Origin: Chloroflexota bacterium
Lineage (GTDB): Bacteria > Chloroflexota > Dehalococcoidia > Lucifugimonadales > UBA3495
Reading direction: 5' to 3'
NCBI GenBank assembly: GCA_028873965.1
Contig: JAPPMU010000049.1
Coordinates: 104,972 to 168,971, forward strand
DNA: 64,000 nt
The notes beneath the pieces are model-generated. The model worked only from the letters and a program-made list of their open reading frames with translations, searched no databases and was not told the DNA's origin. The first letter of the stretch is position 1, and every line of letters starts with the position of its first letter. Shown one piece after another: positions 14,979-23,162 of this stretch. A program made the translations under genes and the position numbers.

Positions 14979-15389
14979 TTACGCTCGGGACAGGGTGGGC
15001 AATTCGGTGATGGTTACCAGGCCGCCGGGAATGGCGTCAACGCTGAGATTGCTGCCCCGCAGTAGGCCCATGCCGATGAGGGGGTCGGAGCCAAAGCTGA
15101 CGACCTCAGCAGTTCGAACCTGGTCGTGCCATAAAACCCGGGCAGTATGCACCCTGGCAACGCTGACCGTGCCGTCTGCCAACACAACGGAAGCGTTAGC
15201 GCTGCCATAGGTAACAAGTGGAAGGTTGAGCCTGGCGATGATGCCATGGGGTAACGTCATCTCTCCGGTAGCGCCGGTGTCGACGAGGAAAGTGACACGT
15301 TCGGACCCACCGCCATAACCCAGGACGGTGGGAGCGACTTCCGCTTCAAGCACACCGTCGATAGCGGATACCGCGCCGTAGTGCGTCAT
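14979..15389 (-). CDS. Clan AA aspartic protease (cassette 3)
   Basis: 136 residues with the standard active site FLVDTGATGEMTLP and PLIGMGLLRGSNLSVD. The DTGAT here is the textbook retropepsin sequence, so among the tandem pair this copy is the better candidate for full activity. The start lies two bases after the partner's stop (TAGCAATG). No signal peptide or transmembrane segment. Confidence 0.85.
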   Translation of the reverse strand: MTHYGAVSAIDGVLEAEVAPTVLGYGGGSERVTFLVDTGATGEMTLPHGIIARLNLPLVTYGSANASVVLADGTVSVARVHTARVLWHDQVRTAEVVSFGSDPLIGMGLLRGSNLSVDAIPGGLVTITELPTLSRA

Positions 15390-15391
15390 TG

Positions 15392-15667
15392 CTACGTTTT
15401 GACCTGGCGAGCCGGGCGAGCACGGAATCGTATGACGTAGCTGTGGTGGTCCCGAATAGTGTGCATGATGGCGTCCGGGCGACGGGCGTGCAGCGCGTTG
15501 CCGGTATCGACCGAACTCTCTCCGATTTCGTAGTCGCCGCTGATAACGTCGATCCTCACGAACTTGCCATCGTCGGCGGGACCCATCAGCGGGCGGATTT
15601 TGGATTCATAAATTTCCAGGGCGCGGCGCTCCCGTTCCTCGAAAGACATCTGTCCGGACGCGGTCAT
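15392..15667 (-). CDS. Small conserved partner of aspartic protease (cassette 3)
   Basis: 91 residues from the ATG with GGAGGT seven bases upstream. FEERERRALEIYESKIRPLM and KFVRIDVISGDYEIGESS match the cassette 2 partner closely. The C-terminus has diverged (SYVIRFRARPARQVKT) but remains basic. Confidence 0.8.
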   Translation of the reverse strand: MTASGQMSFEERERRALEIYESKIRPLMGPADDGKFVRIDVISGDYEIGESSVDTGNALHARRPDAIMHTIRDHHSYVIRFRARPARQVKT

Positions 15668-15734
15668 TGCATACACCTCCGAAACGACGATCAACACGGC
15701 AAACAGGGTAGCATACCGGGACCGCGGTTCGGCT

Positions 15735-17126
15735 TCACGCCACTTGTTCCAGGCGTTCGCGGAGGTACTCGTTGCTGCGGGCGCCCTTGGTGCGGTTGCA
15801 CCAGCCGCAGAGGAGTTGCAGGTTGGAATCGACGTCGGCGCCGCCTTTGGAGCGGGGGATGACGTGGTCCAGTTCCAGCAGGCGGGCCGGCAGGGCGATT
15901 TCGCAGCCGGCGCAATTGCCGTTCTGTATCCCGTAGAGCAGATCCTTGATGTTGGGCGACCGGCGGGGCGCGTCGGCGTCGGTGCGCCTGGGGACGTCGG
16001 TGCGGTGCGTTACCGTGCCGAAGAGGGCGGGCAGTTCCTCGTCGCCCAGGCTGACCTCCCGGCGCATGCGGTCGATGACCAGTTCGTAGGCTTTCTCGGA
16101 GATGTCGATGCCGACCCACTGCCGGCCCAGACGCTCGGCGGCGATGCAGGCGGTGGCGCAGCCGCAGAAGGGGTCAAGCACCATGTCGCCCTGGTTGGAT
16201 GACGCCTTGATGATGCGCTCCAGCAGGGCCAGGGGCTTCTGCGTGGGATAGCCGGTGCGCTCTTTGGCCTGGGAGTTCACCGGCGCGATGTCGGTCCAGA
16301 TGGTGTCCTGGATACGCCCGGGCATCTCGTTCAGGTAACGTTTGAGCCTCGGACGCCTCTCTTTCGAGTCGGGATACCAGATGCGGCCTTCGCTGTCCAA
16401 CTGAGCCATGGTTGCCTGGGAGTAACGCCAGCCTTTGGGCGGCGACGCATGGCCTTGCCATTCGTACATCATGTTGGGACGGGGATTCGGGCTGGTCATA
16501 TTATCGAGCGTGTAAAGACCCCTGCCGTCGTTGTCGTCGTAACGATATTTCGTGCTGATATATTGCTGGTCGTACTCTCCATATTGGGGATTCCAGAGAT
16601 ACGTTGCGCTATTGGCATAGTAAAAGATGATGTCGTTGACCGCCGCCCAGTTCTTGGTGTCGCTGTGGGTGGTGGTACGTTTCCAGGTGATTTCGCTGCG
16701 GAAGTTTTCCGCGCCGAAAACGGCGTCCATGGCCGCCTTGAGGTAATGGCTGGCGGTGGGGTCGCAGTGCAGGTAGATGCTGCCGGTGGGTTTGAGCAGC
16801 CGTTGCATCTCCATGAGGCGCACGGTCATCCACGTGAGGTACGCCTGCATCCCTTCGGAGTGGGCCTTGCCGGCGGCGGTGATGATGTGGGCCAGGGCCG
16901 GGTGCTCGTCCTCGATCTGGGTGACCCACTCCTCCTTGACGTCGTCCAGGGTCCAGGCGTCCTTGAAGGAAGCGCCGGCAGCCTGGCTGCCGATGGGGGC
17001 CTCGAACATCCGCTTGGAGTTGAAGGGCGGGTCGAGGTAGATGAGGTCAACGGAGGCGGAGTTGATGCCGCGCATGACCTCGAGGTTATCGCGGATAAAG
17101 ATGGTGCGGTTGGCGACGTTGGACAT
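15735..17126 (-). CDS. DNA methyltransferase fused to HNH endonuclease
   Basis: 463 residues. The N-terminal part is a beta-class amino-methyltransferase: motif IV DLIYLDPPFNSKR comes early (about 28-40) and motif I VLDPFCGCATACIAAERLGR late (about 335-354). The last 70 residues are an HNH nuclease, with CAGCEI, LELDHVIPRSKGGADVDSNL and CGWCNRTKGA supplying zinc-binding CxxC pairs and the catalytic His. A single protein thus could methylate and cut, although HNH domains in such fusions may have other uses. The ATG at 17126 fits homologues; earlier in-frame codons overlap the upstream gene. The 3' end is partly duplicated at 14835-14960. Confidence 0.88.
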   Translation of the reverse strand: MSNVANRTIFIRDNLEVMRGINSASVDLIYLDPPFNSKRMFEAPIGSQAAGASFKDAWTLDDVKEEWVTQIEDEHPALAHIITAAGKAHSEGMQAYLTWMTVRLMEMQRLLKPTGSIYLHCDPTASHYLKAAMDAVFGAENFRSEITWKRTTTHSDTKNWAAVNDIIFYYANSATYLWNPQYGEYDQQYISTKYRYDDNDGRGLYTLDNMTSPNPRPNMMYEWQGHASPPKGWRYSQATMAQLDSEGRIWYPDSKERRPRLKRYLNEMPGRIQDTIWTDIAPVNSQAKERTGYPTQKPLALLERIIKASSNQGDMVLDPFCGCATACIAAERLGRQWVGIDISEKAYELVIDRMRREVSLGDEELPALFGTVTHRTDVPRRTDADAPRRSPNIKDLLYGIQNGNCAGCEIALPARLLELDHVIPRSKGGADVDSNLQLLCGWCNRTKGARSNEYLRERLEQVA

Positions 17127-17149
17127 GGCAGCGGCCCGGCACAGTTGAT

Positions 17150-17346
17150 TCACAGCTTGAGAAACTGCGTCAGCAGGTATCCGGCTGCGCCGATGAAAGC
17201 CCACGAAGCGGTGCGGTAGAACGATTTATAAAGCAGCACGAATACTGTGTACCAAAACTCGGCATACTGTTAGCCAACTCGGAGTACACAGCACCACAAT
17301 ACGCCAAAAAGAGCATAAAGATTACGAAGTAAATTTGGTCAGTCAT
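17150..17346 (-). pseudogene. Small two-helix membrane protein, probably frameshifted
   Basis: An ATG overlapping the stop of the next gene upstream (ATGA) starts MTDQIYFVIFMLFLAYCGAV, a hydrophobic helix. After about 28 codons a one-base shift into another frame gives EFWYTVFVLLYKSFYRTASW, AFIGAAGYLLTQFLKL and a stop just before the methyltransferase. Each half alone looks like membrane protein while the other frame does not, so a frameshift (or sequencing error) in a two-helix protein is likely. Confidence 0.45.
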
Positions 17347-17540
17347 CGAGCGAGCCCACGATTTTTTGCCGTCCGCTTTTTACCGACCACGTGATCGACT
17401 GCCTTGAACGCCAAGGTCAGCACCAATATAGCCACTACAACGACCGCTACGGGCAGAAGAACTTCGTAATGCTCGGCCCAAAAACAGTGGTTGTCCGGCG
17501 GACTATTGCAGAGTTGGTTGACAATGAAGTCCTTCATCAC
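17343..17540 (-). CDS. Small single-helix membrane protein
   Basis: 65 residues with one clear transmembrane helix (VLLPVAVVVVAILVLTLAF, about 27-45) and a basic cytoplasmic tail (KKRTAKNRGLAR). It precedes the two-helix gene by a stop-start overlap and the methyltransferase-HNH gene, so all three may be one transcript. Comparable tiny membrane proteins accompany the MmeI-like enzyme at 30598-32122. Function unknown. Confidence 0.6.
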   Translation of the reverse strand: MMKDFIVNQLCNSPPDNHCFWAEHYEVLLPVAVVVVAILVLTLAFKAVDHVVGKKRTAKNRGLAR

Positions 17541-17596
17541 GTCGCCCTCCGTCCCAATCGTCGGATCTCATTCCAATGTATCACACGAAAAACCTT

Positions 17597-17989
17597 TCAA
17601 GACGCGGTGTCGAATTTTCCGCCGCCATTGAGTTCCTCAAGGCGTTCGATCAGGGCTTTGGCGGCAGCTTCGAATTCGGAATGGAGGCGGTGGATGTCCG
17701 CTATGATCTCATCAACGCTCTCCCGTGACTCGCCGGATCGTTCACGTTCATGTTCAGCGCGTCTGCGGTAATGCTGCGCTCGTTCCCTCGCCTGCTCGGC
17801 GCGTCTGCGGTAATGCTGCGCTCGTTCCCTCGCCTGCTCACCGCGCCTGCGCTCCCGTTCGGTACGGCGGCGTTGCTCCTCCAGACGCTCGTCATGGAGC
17901 AGGTACTCCCAAGTCGAAGAAACTATTCCGGCGATGACGCCGGTCGACTTGGTCGTATAGGCAACGAGATTGCCGCCCCCGTATCGAGT
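17597..17989 (-). CDS. Coiled-coil protein with tandem 14-residue repeats
   Basis: About 130 residues, nearly all charged helix: EYLLHDERLEEQRRRTERER, then two exact copies of AEQARERAQHYRRR and an ending ESVDEIIADIHRLHSEFEAA. No ATG or GTG is found in a plausible place; the upstream part of the frame is repeat sequence (about 17973-18004), so the natural start may have been lost to a repeat insertion or may be non-canonical. The left boundary given is a guess. No function can be assigned. Confidence 0.45.
   Translation of the reverse strand, partial: TRYGGGNLVAYTTKSTGVIAGIVSSTWEYLLHDERLEEQRRRTERERRRGEQARERAQHYRRRAEQARERAQHYRRRAEHERERSGESRESVDEIIADIHRLHSEFEAAAKALIERLEELNGGGKFDTAS
17757..17840. 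repeat. Perfect 42-bp tandem duplication
   Basis: Two identical 42-base units, beginning CGGCGCGTCTGCGGTAATGC, lie end to end. The unit is 14 codons long and keeps the coiled-coil heptads in register. Absolute identity suggests a recent slippage event. Confidence 0.9.
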
Positions 17990-18004
17990 ACGGGTCGCAA
18001 TGAC
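17973..18004. repeat. Family B variant hairpin
   Basis: GCCCCCGTATCGAGTACGGG followed by TCGCAATGAC: a palindrome (CCCCGTA.CGAG.TACGGG) with the CGCAATGAC end of family B. Sister copies are at 8998, 27571 and within the T-box leader. Confidence 0.75.
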
Positions 18005-18033
18005 ATGGTGATCCAATTTTGGCCCATATCCCG

Positions 18034-18723
18034 CTATTCCGGGGGGTCGGTGCGCAGCTGGTTGACGTAGTTCACCAGGGCGAACACGCCGGAGGCCTGC
18101 TTGACCAGGAACTCGGAGCCCATGAGGCCGCCCAGGCGGCTGAACACGTCCAGGCGGATGCGGCGGCCGTTGCTGACGACGGAGCGGTCCCAGTGGGCCT
18201 TGACGCCGTCGATGGTGGACATAGGCACACGGGCGGAATCGGCGGAAACGGACTTGCCCAGATAGACGAAATCGCGGTCGGCCCACATCATTCCGCGACG
18301 GCACTCAAATGGCCCGACCATCTCGGGCGCCTCGGCAGAGGATTCGCCGAGTTCGGTGGTCTGCTCTTCGGTGTAAACGTGGTGAAGGTGAGCGGTGAGG
18401 CTGATCATGCCCCAGTACTGCAGGGGGCCGAAGCTGGCGCGGACGAGGCCCGCGGGACCCTGGACCATAATCCTGGTCTCGGCGCGGGTGGGGTTCTCCT
18501 TGAAGAAGTCCCAGTCGGCAACGATGTCGGACACGTCGGTCAGGGGCAGGCGGAAGGACTGGCTGGTATCCATGCCCGACTTGTGCAGGCAGCCGTCCTC
18601 GATCCAGACCAGCCCGTCCAGGCAGGGTATCGGACTGAACTGCTCAGGGGCGCGGATTTTGCCGTTGCGCCCCGGCGCCGTGCTGTCTGACTCTCTACGG
18701 CGCCGCCGGAAAATGCTAATCAT
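18034..18723 (-). CDS. Conserved hypothetical protein, two PH-like repeats
   Basis: 229 residues, not recognised by name. Two halves resemble each other: LVWIEDGCLHKSG, then SFRLPLTDVSDIVADWDF, against MMWADRDFVYLGKSV, then ARVPMSTIDGVKAHWD. The alternating strands with a central 'R(L/V)P(L/M)' strand look like PH/GRAM-type or bacterial PH domains in duplicate. A basic N-terminus (FRRRRRES) precedes. No signal peptide or transmembrane helix. Function unknown; membrane or peptide binding would fit such a fold. Confidence 0.6.
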   Translation of the reverse strand: MISIFRRRRRESDSTAPGRNGKIRAPEQFSPIPCLDGLVWIEDGCLHKSGMDTSQSFRLPLTDVSDIVADWDFFKENPTRAETRIMVQGPAGLVRASFGPLQYWGMISLTAHLHHVYTEEQTTELGESSAEAPEMVGPFECRRGMMWADRDFVYLGKSVSADSARVPMSTIDGVKAHWDRSVVSNGRRIRLDVFSRLGGLMGSEFLVKQASGVFALVNYVNQLRTDPPE

Positions 18724-18759
18724 GCCGCCTCCTGCTCCCTCATGCGCACCTGCCTGCGT

Positions 18760-18875
18760 AAATCGTCAGAAGCAGGATTTACATGATTTTATGATTTGAC
18801 AGGATTGGGAGGTCTCCATCGCGGAACGATTCCAATCCCGTTATCCCTGAATCTCGAAGATCCTGCTTCTGACGT
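18760..18875. repeat. Family A palindromic repeat
   Basis: AAATCGTCAGAAGCAGGATT to ATCCTGCTTCTGACGTTC, 116 bases, followed by the outer arm GGCTGCAAACTGGGTACACC. The interior is close to the copies at 26871 and 27418. It lies between two convergent genes. Confidence 0.92.
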
Positions 18876-18964
18876 TCCCGGCTGCAAACTGGGTACACCT
18901 GAGCGCCCGCTCTCCATTTCGCCGCCGCCGGCGGAAATCATTCTACCAGCAATCCGGAGCGCGC

Positions 18965-19621
18965 CTACCATTGGTTCCAGTGGACGATGTCGTCCAGCGA
19001 CTCGCGGTGTGCGGGGCGAAAGCGATCGCCGATGGTGTATGCCAGGGGTATGAGGCCGGCCTGCATGATCCGGCGATAGGGAATGTCCAGCACGGCGGCG
19101 GCGGCCTCCTCGTGCATCAGGTGGATGCAGGTGAACACGGAGCCGATGCCCCGGGCGCGAGCGGCCAGCATCATGCTCCAGGCCGCGGGTATGATGGTGC
19201 CCCACTGGGCGCTCTGGGAAATAGCCGGCGCACTGTCGGTGCGGCCGGCGATGCAGGGGATGACCATAACGGGAGCGCGGTGCAGGTTGTCGGCCAGGTA
19301 TTGGGCGGAATCTCCAACCCGCTCCTGCACGGCGGCGCGAACCGGGTCGTCGTAGGTCAGGTTGGTGGCGGCGGTTGGCGACTGGGTGTACTGGTTCCAC
19401 CCCTGGCGGTAGAGGTCGGCGATGGCCTGGCGCTTGTCGGGGTCGGTGACGACCATGAAGTGCCAGTTCTGGCGGTTGCTGGCGGTGGGCGCTTGCTGGG
19501 CCACGGCCAGGCACTCGCGGATGATCTCGTCGGGGATGGGCCGGTCGAAGTCGAGCCGCTTGCGGACGGCGCGGGTGGTGGTGAGCAGGGCGTCGGGGGA
19601 CAGGTCGTGGATGACGGGCAT
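18965..19621 (-). CDS. Nitroreductase-family flavoprotein
   Basis: 218 residues. The FMN-binding N-terminus is TTTRAVRKRLDFDRPIPDEI with the RAVRK loop, followed by AVAQQAPTASNRQNWHFMVV, the conserved SNRQxW motif, and near the end LAYTIGDRFRPAHRESLDDI. Nitroreductases reduce nitroaromatics, quinones or related acceptors with NAD(P)H. The start chosen gives the MPVIHDLSPD beginning just before the first helix; a longer in-frame extension reads through the next gene's antisense and is rejected. Physiological substrate unknown. Confidence 0.88.
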   Translation of the reverse strand: MPVIHDLSPDALLTTTRAVRKRLDFDRPIPDEIIRECLAVAQQAPTASNRQNWHFMVVTDPDKRQAIADLYRQGWNQYTQSPTAATNLTYDDPVRAAVQERVGDSAQYLADNLHRAPVMVIPCIAGRTDSAPAISQSAQWGTIIPAAWSMMLAARARGIGSVFTCIHLMHEEAAAAVLDIPYRRIMQAGLIPLAYTIGDRFRPAHRESLDDIVHWNQW

Positions 19622-19736
19622 GGGAAGGGCTCCTTGGAGCGGATTTGGATGGATTTTGAGTCGCCGCATTGTGCAATTGACGCCGACTTGGGGTCGATAT
19701 AGGATAGCCGCCAATTTCGCTAACGAGAGCAGAACC

Positions 19737-20078
19737 ATGTTGCGGGAAATTATAGGGGCAAAATTGCGGTCTGCTGAGCAGTTCCGGATGTATGAGCATC
19801 CGGTAACGGTAAAGTTGCAGTACGCGAAAATCTGGAAAGACCCTTTCGAGATAGAAGCGGAAGTACAGTTCAACATCGGCAATAAGCAGCGATTCGCGTT
19901 CACCCGGCTGAACCTCATTGACGAGGAAAACGGAACGGTGTGGGCGACGTTAGTCGGGGAAAGAAACGAGGACGTACTGGTTGCTTTCCCTCCCACCAAC
20001 TTCGGCGAAACCCGGTTTTACGCCAACTCGGACAGCCTGCTAAAAATCATTCGGCTTCCGGACAAGACATCGGGGTGA
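19737..20078 (+). CDS. Hypothetical protein upstream of dcd-like gene
   Basis: 113 residues: EQFRMYEHPVTVKLQYAKIW, EAEVQFNIGNKQRFAFTRLN and DVLVAFPPTNFGETRFYANS. Predicted beta-rich and cytoplasmic; no family recognised. Its stop is four bases before the dCTP deaminase-like ATG, so the two form an operon. Possibly a nucleotide-pool or phage-derived partner, but nothing in the sequence proves it. Confidence 0.6.
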   Translation: MLREIIGAKLRSAEQFRMYEHPVTVKLQYAKIWKDPFEIEAEVQFNIGNKQRFAFTRLNLIDEENGTVWATLVGERNEDVLVAFPPTNFGETRFYANSDSLLKIIRLPDKTSG

Positions 20079-20082
20079 CTCG

Positions 20083-20637
20083 ATGGCGTTGTCCAACGTG
20101 GAAATCCGGGCTGAAATCGCAGCAGAGCGACTAATTTTTGACCCGCCGATAAATGATGATCCGGACGACAGTCGTATCGGCAGTTCCTCGGTTGACCTGT
20201 TGTTACACGAACGGCTGATTGTCCTGGCCCAGGACAGCAGCCCGGGTGTAATCGTTGACCCCTCTGCGTCCGGTTTCAGGGTTATGGACTTCCTGCAGAA
20301 AAACGGCAGAACCGAAATCATCCCGGAACACGGCTCTTACCAGATGGCCCCCAATGAGTTGGTAATCGCCCGGACGCTGGAAACCCTGCGACTCCCGCTC
20401 CATCTCGCCGCGCGGGTGGAAGGCAAAAGTTCTCTGGCCCGCCTGGGACTGTCGGTACACGTTACCGCGCCCAGCGTTCACGCCGGGTTTGAGGGGCCGC
20501 TGTATCTGGAGATGAACAACATCGGCCCATTCCCTATCCTGTTGCGCCGGGGAATGGCAATCGCTCAACTGATTCTGGAGCACGTCGGGCTGCCGGCGAG
20601 CCGGGGCTACGAAGGGCAATTTCAACGTCAAACATGA
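20083..20637 (+). CDS. dcd: dCTP deaminase / dUTPase-like protein
   Basis: 184 residues. Trimeric dUTPase-superfamily motifs are clear: RIGSSSVDLLLHERL at the N-terminus, RVEGKSSLARLGLSVHVTAP (motifs 2-3 with the G.SS.AR.G signature), VHAGFEGPLYLEMNN and MAIAQLILE. The Ala before GFEG replaces the Pro of the usual DPGFEG. The family removes dCTP ammonia or hydrolyses dUTP, keeping uracil out of DNA; some members are phage-defence dCTP deaminases. The neighbour is an unknown small gene, so housekeeping and defence roles are both possible. Confidence 0.82.
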   Translation: MALSNVEIRAEIAAERLIFDPPINDDPDDSRIGSSSVDLLLHERLIVLAQDSSPGVIVDPSASGFRVMDFLQKNGRTEIIPEHGSYQMAPNELVIARTLETLRLPLHLAARVEGKSSLARLGLSVHVTAPSVHAGFEGPLYLEMNNIGPFPILLRRGMAIAQLILEHVGLPASRGYEGQFQRQT

Positions 20638-20662
20638 ACCGACGCTGAAGCCGCAGTATTGG

Positions 20663-22402
20663 TTACGTAGTGGCGCCCGCCCGGGTCATCTCGTCCAGCT
20701 GGGCGGCCAGCACCGGTAGCAGCCTTTCCAGCTGGCCGCGGTGAGTGTCGCCCATGAGGCAGATCTGAAGCCAGTTGCGCCGGCGCAGGTATCCGCTGGC
20801 GTAGGAGGTGTAGAAGCCGTGGGCTTCCAGGTTGCGGCCCATCTGCTGCGCCTCCAGCGCGTGTCCGGTAGAAGAACGCGGCGGCAGGGCGATGGTGGTT
20901 ACCGCGCCGGCGCTCTCCTCCTCAGCCGCCACCAGGGTGAAGCCCAGGTCGCGCAGCTGACCGCGAAGCCAGCGGCCCTCGCGGTCCACGCGGGACAGCA
21001 GGGCCTCGGACTGGCGGGCCAGCCCGGCGTCCAGGGCGGCCAGCAGGTTGGACGACAGGGTGAAGGGCACCGCGCCGCTGTCTTCGCCGGCGCAGTGCAA
21101 CCCCAGGTCCAGGTAACGGGGCAGGGTAGCGTCGGGTTCGGGCCGGTAGCCGGAGAACACCAGGCCCAGGCCGGGGTAGGCGGCGAGTGCCTTGCCGCTG
21201 GCCCCGCTGGCCAGCCACACGTCGCTGAGGTCCACGGGCGTCGCGCCGATGCTGCTGATGCAGTCCAGAGCGAGGCGGACGTCGTGCTCCCGGCACATCG
21301 CTTTGAGGCGGGGCAGGTCGGCGAGGGCTCCGGTGGAAGTCTCGCAGTGGGTCGTCCAGAGCCAGCCGGCGGGCTGTCCGTCCACGGCGTCGGACAATGC
21401 CTTCTCGATGTGGTCGTAGTCCAGGGGAGCGCCCCATTCGTGCCGCACTGCGGTGTAGCGCGGCCCCATGCGGTTGGCATGATCCAGCAGGCGTTCGCCG
21501 AACTCGCCGGCCGTGACGACCACCCCCGGCGCGTCCAGACGGGAAAGCTGGGCCGCCACCACGTCGTTGGCCAGGGTGCCGGAGCCGACCATGACGGCGC
21601 AGTGGCTGGCGTTGGTGAGGGCGAGCAACCGGCGGCGGACGCTCTGCATCAGGGCAGCAAACTCGGGGGAACGATGAGAGAGGGGCGGACGGTTGAAGGC
21701 GCGCACCACCGCGTCGGGCATGGCTACGGGGCCCGGCGTCAGTATCACCGGCTCGTCGGGAGGCGCGTCCACCTCGTCGTGGAACAGGCCGGCGAACTCG
21801 GCGCCGACGTTGCCCACGGGCCGGTACATGGGCTGGTAGGGCGCAGCGTCGTCGCCAACCACGGGTCCGAAGGGGATGAAGCCGATGTGCCTGTACAGGG
21901 CCTGCTGGGACACGCGGCCGGACATGACCACGTAGTCGTATCCGCCTTCCTGGCAGTAGCGGGCCATCATGGTCAGCAGGCCGGTGAGGACGCGAGTGCG
22001 GCGCATATCGGGGCGCACCGTCAGCAGGCGGACCTCGCAGACGCGGGCGCCCTCGGCCTGGGGCAGGTAATCCTCCAGGCTGCCCAGCTTCTCGTCCAGG
22101 GAGAAGGGCCGGCGGTCGCGGACGCAGATCATGCCGACGAGTTCGCGGTCGCGGCGGCAGATGAAGTAGGTGTTCTCGTCGTGGAAACGGTCAACGAGGA
22201 CGCCGGCGTCGTTGGATGGATGCTGGGGGACTTCCTCGACGAAGGAAGCGTAGTTGAGCTGGGAGATTTCCTCGAACTCCCAGGGCTCGTCGGCCTGCTT
22301 GAACGTCAGCCGGGGAGCGTTGTCGTTACTGCCGTTCGCGGACACTTCGTCCACGGGCAGCGACCCCGATTCCGCGATGTTGCGTTGCGTCATATCCATC
22401 AC
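20663..22402 (-). CDS. GNAT acetyltransferase-class V aminotransferase fusion
   Basis: 579 residues. The first about 200 form a GNAT domain: FICRRDRELVGMICVRDRRP, VCEVRLLTVRPDMRRTRV and a final ALYRHIGFIPFGP. From about 218 a fold-type I aminotransferase of the serine-glyoxylate/alanine-glyoxylate group begins: ILTPGPVAMPDAVVRAF, HRSPEF, VMVGSGTLANDVVAAQLSRL, HCETSTGAL, DCISSIGATPVDL and the PLP Lys in ASGASGKALAAYPGLG. Such aminotransferases interconvert glyoxylate and amino acids or cleave phosphonates. A short stand-alone linker joins the two domains. The GNAT half may acetylate the amine that the other half makes or uses; this is inference. A TATAAT on this strand at 22439-22444 could be its -10. 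Confidence 0.85.
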   Translation of the reverse strand: MMDMTQRNIAESGSLPVDEVSANGSNDNAPRLTFKQADEPWEFEEISQLNYASFVEEVPQHPSNDAGVLVDRFHDENTYFICRRDRELVGMICVRDRRPFSLDEKLGSLEDYLPQAEGARVCEVRLLTVRPDMRRTRVLTGLLTMMARYCQEGGYDYVVMSGRVSQQALYRHIGFIPFGPVVGDDAAPYQPMYRPVGNVGAEFAGLFHDEVDAPPDEPVILTPGPVAMPDAVVRAFNRPPLSHRSPEFAALMQSVRRRLLALTNASHCAVMVGSGTLANDVVAAQLSRLDAPGVVVTAGEFGERLLDHANRMGPRYTAVRHEWGAPLDYDHIEKALSDAVDGQPAGWLWTTHCETSTGALADLPRLKAMCREHDVRLALDCISSIGATPVDLSDVWLASGASGKALAAYPGLGLVFSGYRPEPDATLPRYLDLGLHCAGEDSGAVPFTLSSNLLAALDAGLARQSEALLSRVDREGRWLRGQLRDLGFTLVAAEEESAGAVTTIALPPRSSTGHALEAQQMGRNLEAHGFYTSYASGYLRRRNWLQICLMGDTHRGQLERLLPVLAAQLDEMTRAGATT

Positions 22403-22529
22403 ATGCGGGTGGGCCGTGACCCTGGCTGGCGGTCAAACATTATACAAGGGGCAATCAACCAGTTATGGGAGGATATCAATGGTGGTTTTACCATAAAATC
22501 CCGCAATGCACACCATCGTCGCGGTGGGA

Positions 22530-22535
22530 TATAAT
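22530..22535 (+). promoter_or_regulatory. -10 box TATAAT for the VOC gene
   Basis: TATAAT 51 bases before the ATG of the VOC-family gene; the six bases 17 upstream of it (TGCACA) are a poor -35. The leader contains AAGGGAGGT as ribosome-binding site at 22571-22579. Confidence 0.5.
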
Positions 22536-22586
22536 GAGACAAAAGGCGAAACTCGAAACGCCACCACCATCAAGGGAGGTATCGTC

Positions 22587-23081
22587 ATGGCCCATACCCC
22601 GAAGCAGCTTGGTCACCTGGTCATCAAGGTCAGGGACATCGAGCGCAGCGTTGATTTCTACACGAACGTCCTCGGCCTCACCGTGATGACGGGACGGCCG
22701 GGCGGGATGACCTTCCTGTCCGCCGACACCACCATGTCCCACGAGCTGGCCCTGATTCCGCTGGGGATGGACGCGCCCGGCCCCGAGGACAAGCGAGTCG
22801 GCATGGCCCACATGGCATGGCAGATGAACTCCTTCCGCGACCTGAAGGAGCTGTACCAGCGGTGCAAGGACCACGGCGTGAAGTTCAAGAGGCTGGGTGA
22901 CCACGGCATCTCCATGGGCGTGTACATCTACGATCCGGACGACAACGAGATCGAGATCTACTACGAGTCGCCGGAGAGCGAATGGGGCAACAAGGACGGG
23001 TTCCTGTTCGAGGGGAACTTCCCGTGGCAGTTGGACCCCATCGAGGAGCGGGAGCCGGCGGCGGTGGGCGACGACGACTAG
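22587..23081 (+). CDS. VOC-family dioxygenase/lyase-like protein
   Basis: 164 residues. A vicinal oxygen chelate protein: LGHLVIKVRDIERSVDFYTN, VLGL, then GMAHMAWQM and MGVYIYDPDDNEIEIYYESP. Metal ligands are the His in LGHLVIKV, the His in GMAHMAWQ and the Glu in NEIEIYYE. This matches the catechol 2,3-dioxygenase (glyoxalase/bleomycin) group. A strong AAGGGAGGT ribosome site lies seven bases before the ATG. The substrate is probably an aromatic ring-cleavage or similar compound but cannot be fixed. Confidence 0.85.
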   Translation: MAHTPKQLGHLVIKVRDIERSVDFYTNVLGLTVMTGRPGGMTFLSADTTMSHELALIPLGMDAPGPEDKRVGMAHMAWQMNSFRDLKELYQRCKDHGVKFKRLGDHGISMGVYIYDPDDNEIEIYYESPESEWGNKDGFLFEGNFPWQLDPIEEREPAAVGDDD

Positions 23082-23162
23082 ACGACCAACCTATGCCGAA
23101 TCGGGGGCTGATCCGGTCAATCTGGATCCGCCCCCAACGCATCCTGATCAGGTACGGATACC

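Noticed and set aside
20741..22534. Open frame of 597 codons on the plus strand opposite the GNAT-aminotransferase gene
   Set aside because: Antisense shadow with biased composition and no motifs; the minus-strand gene is certain.
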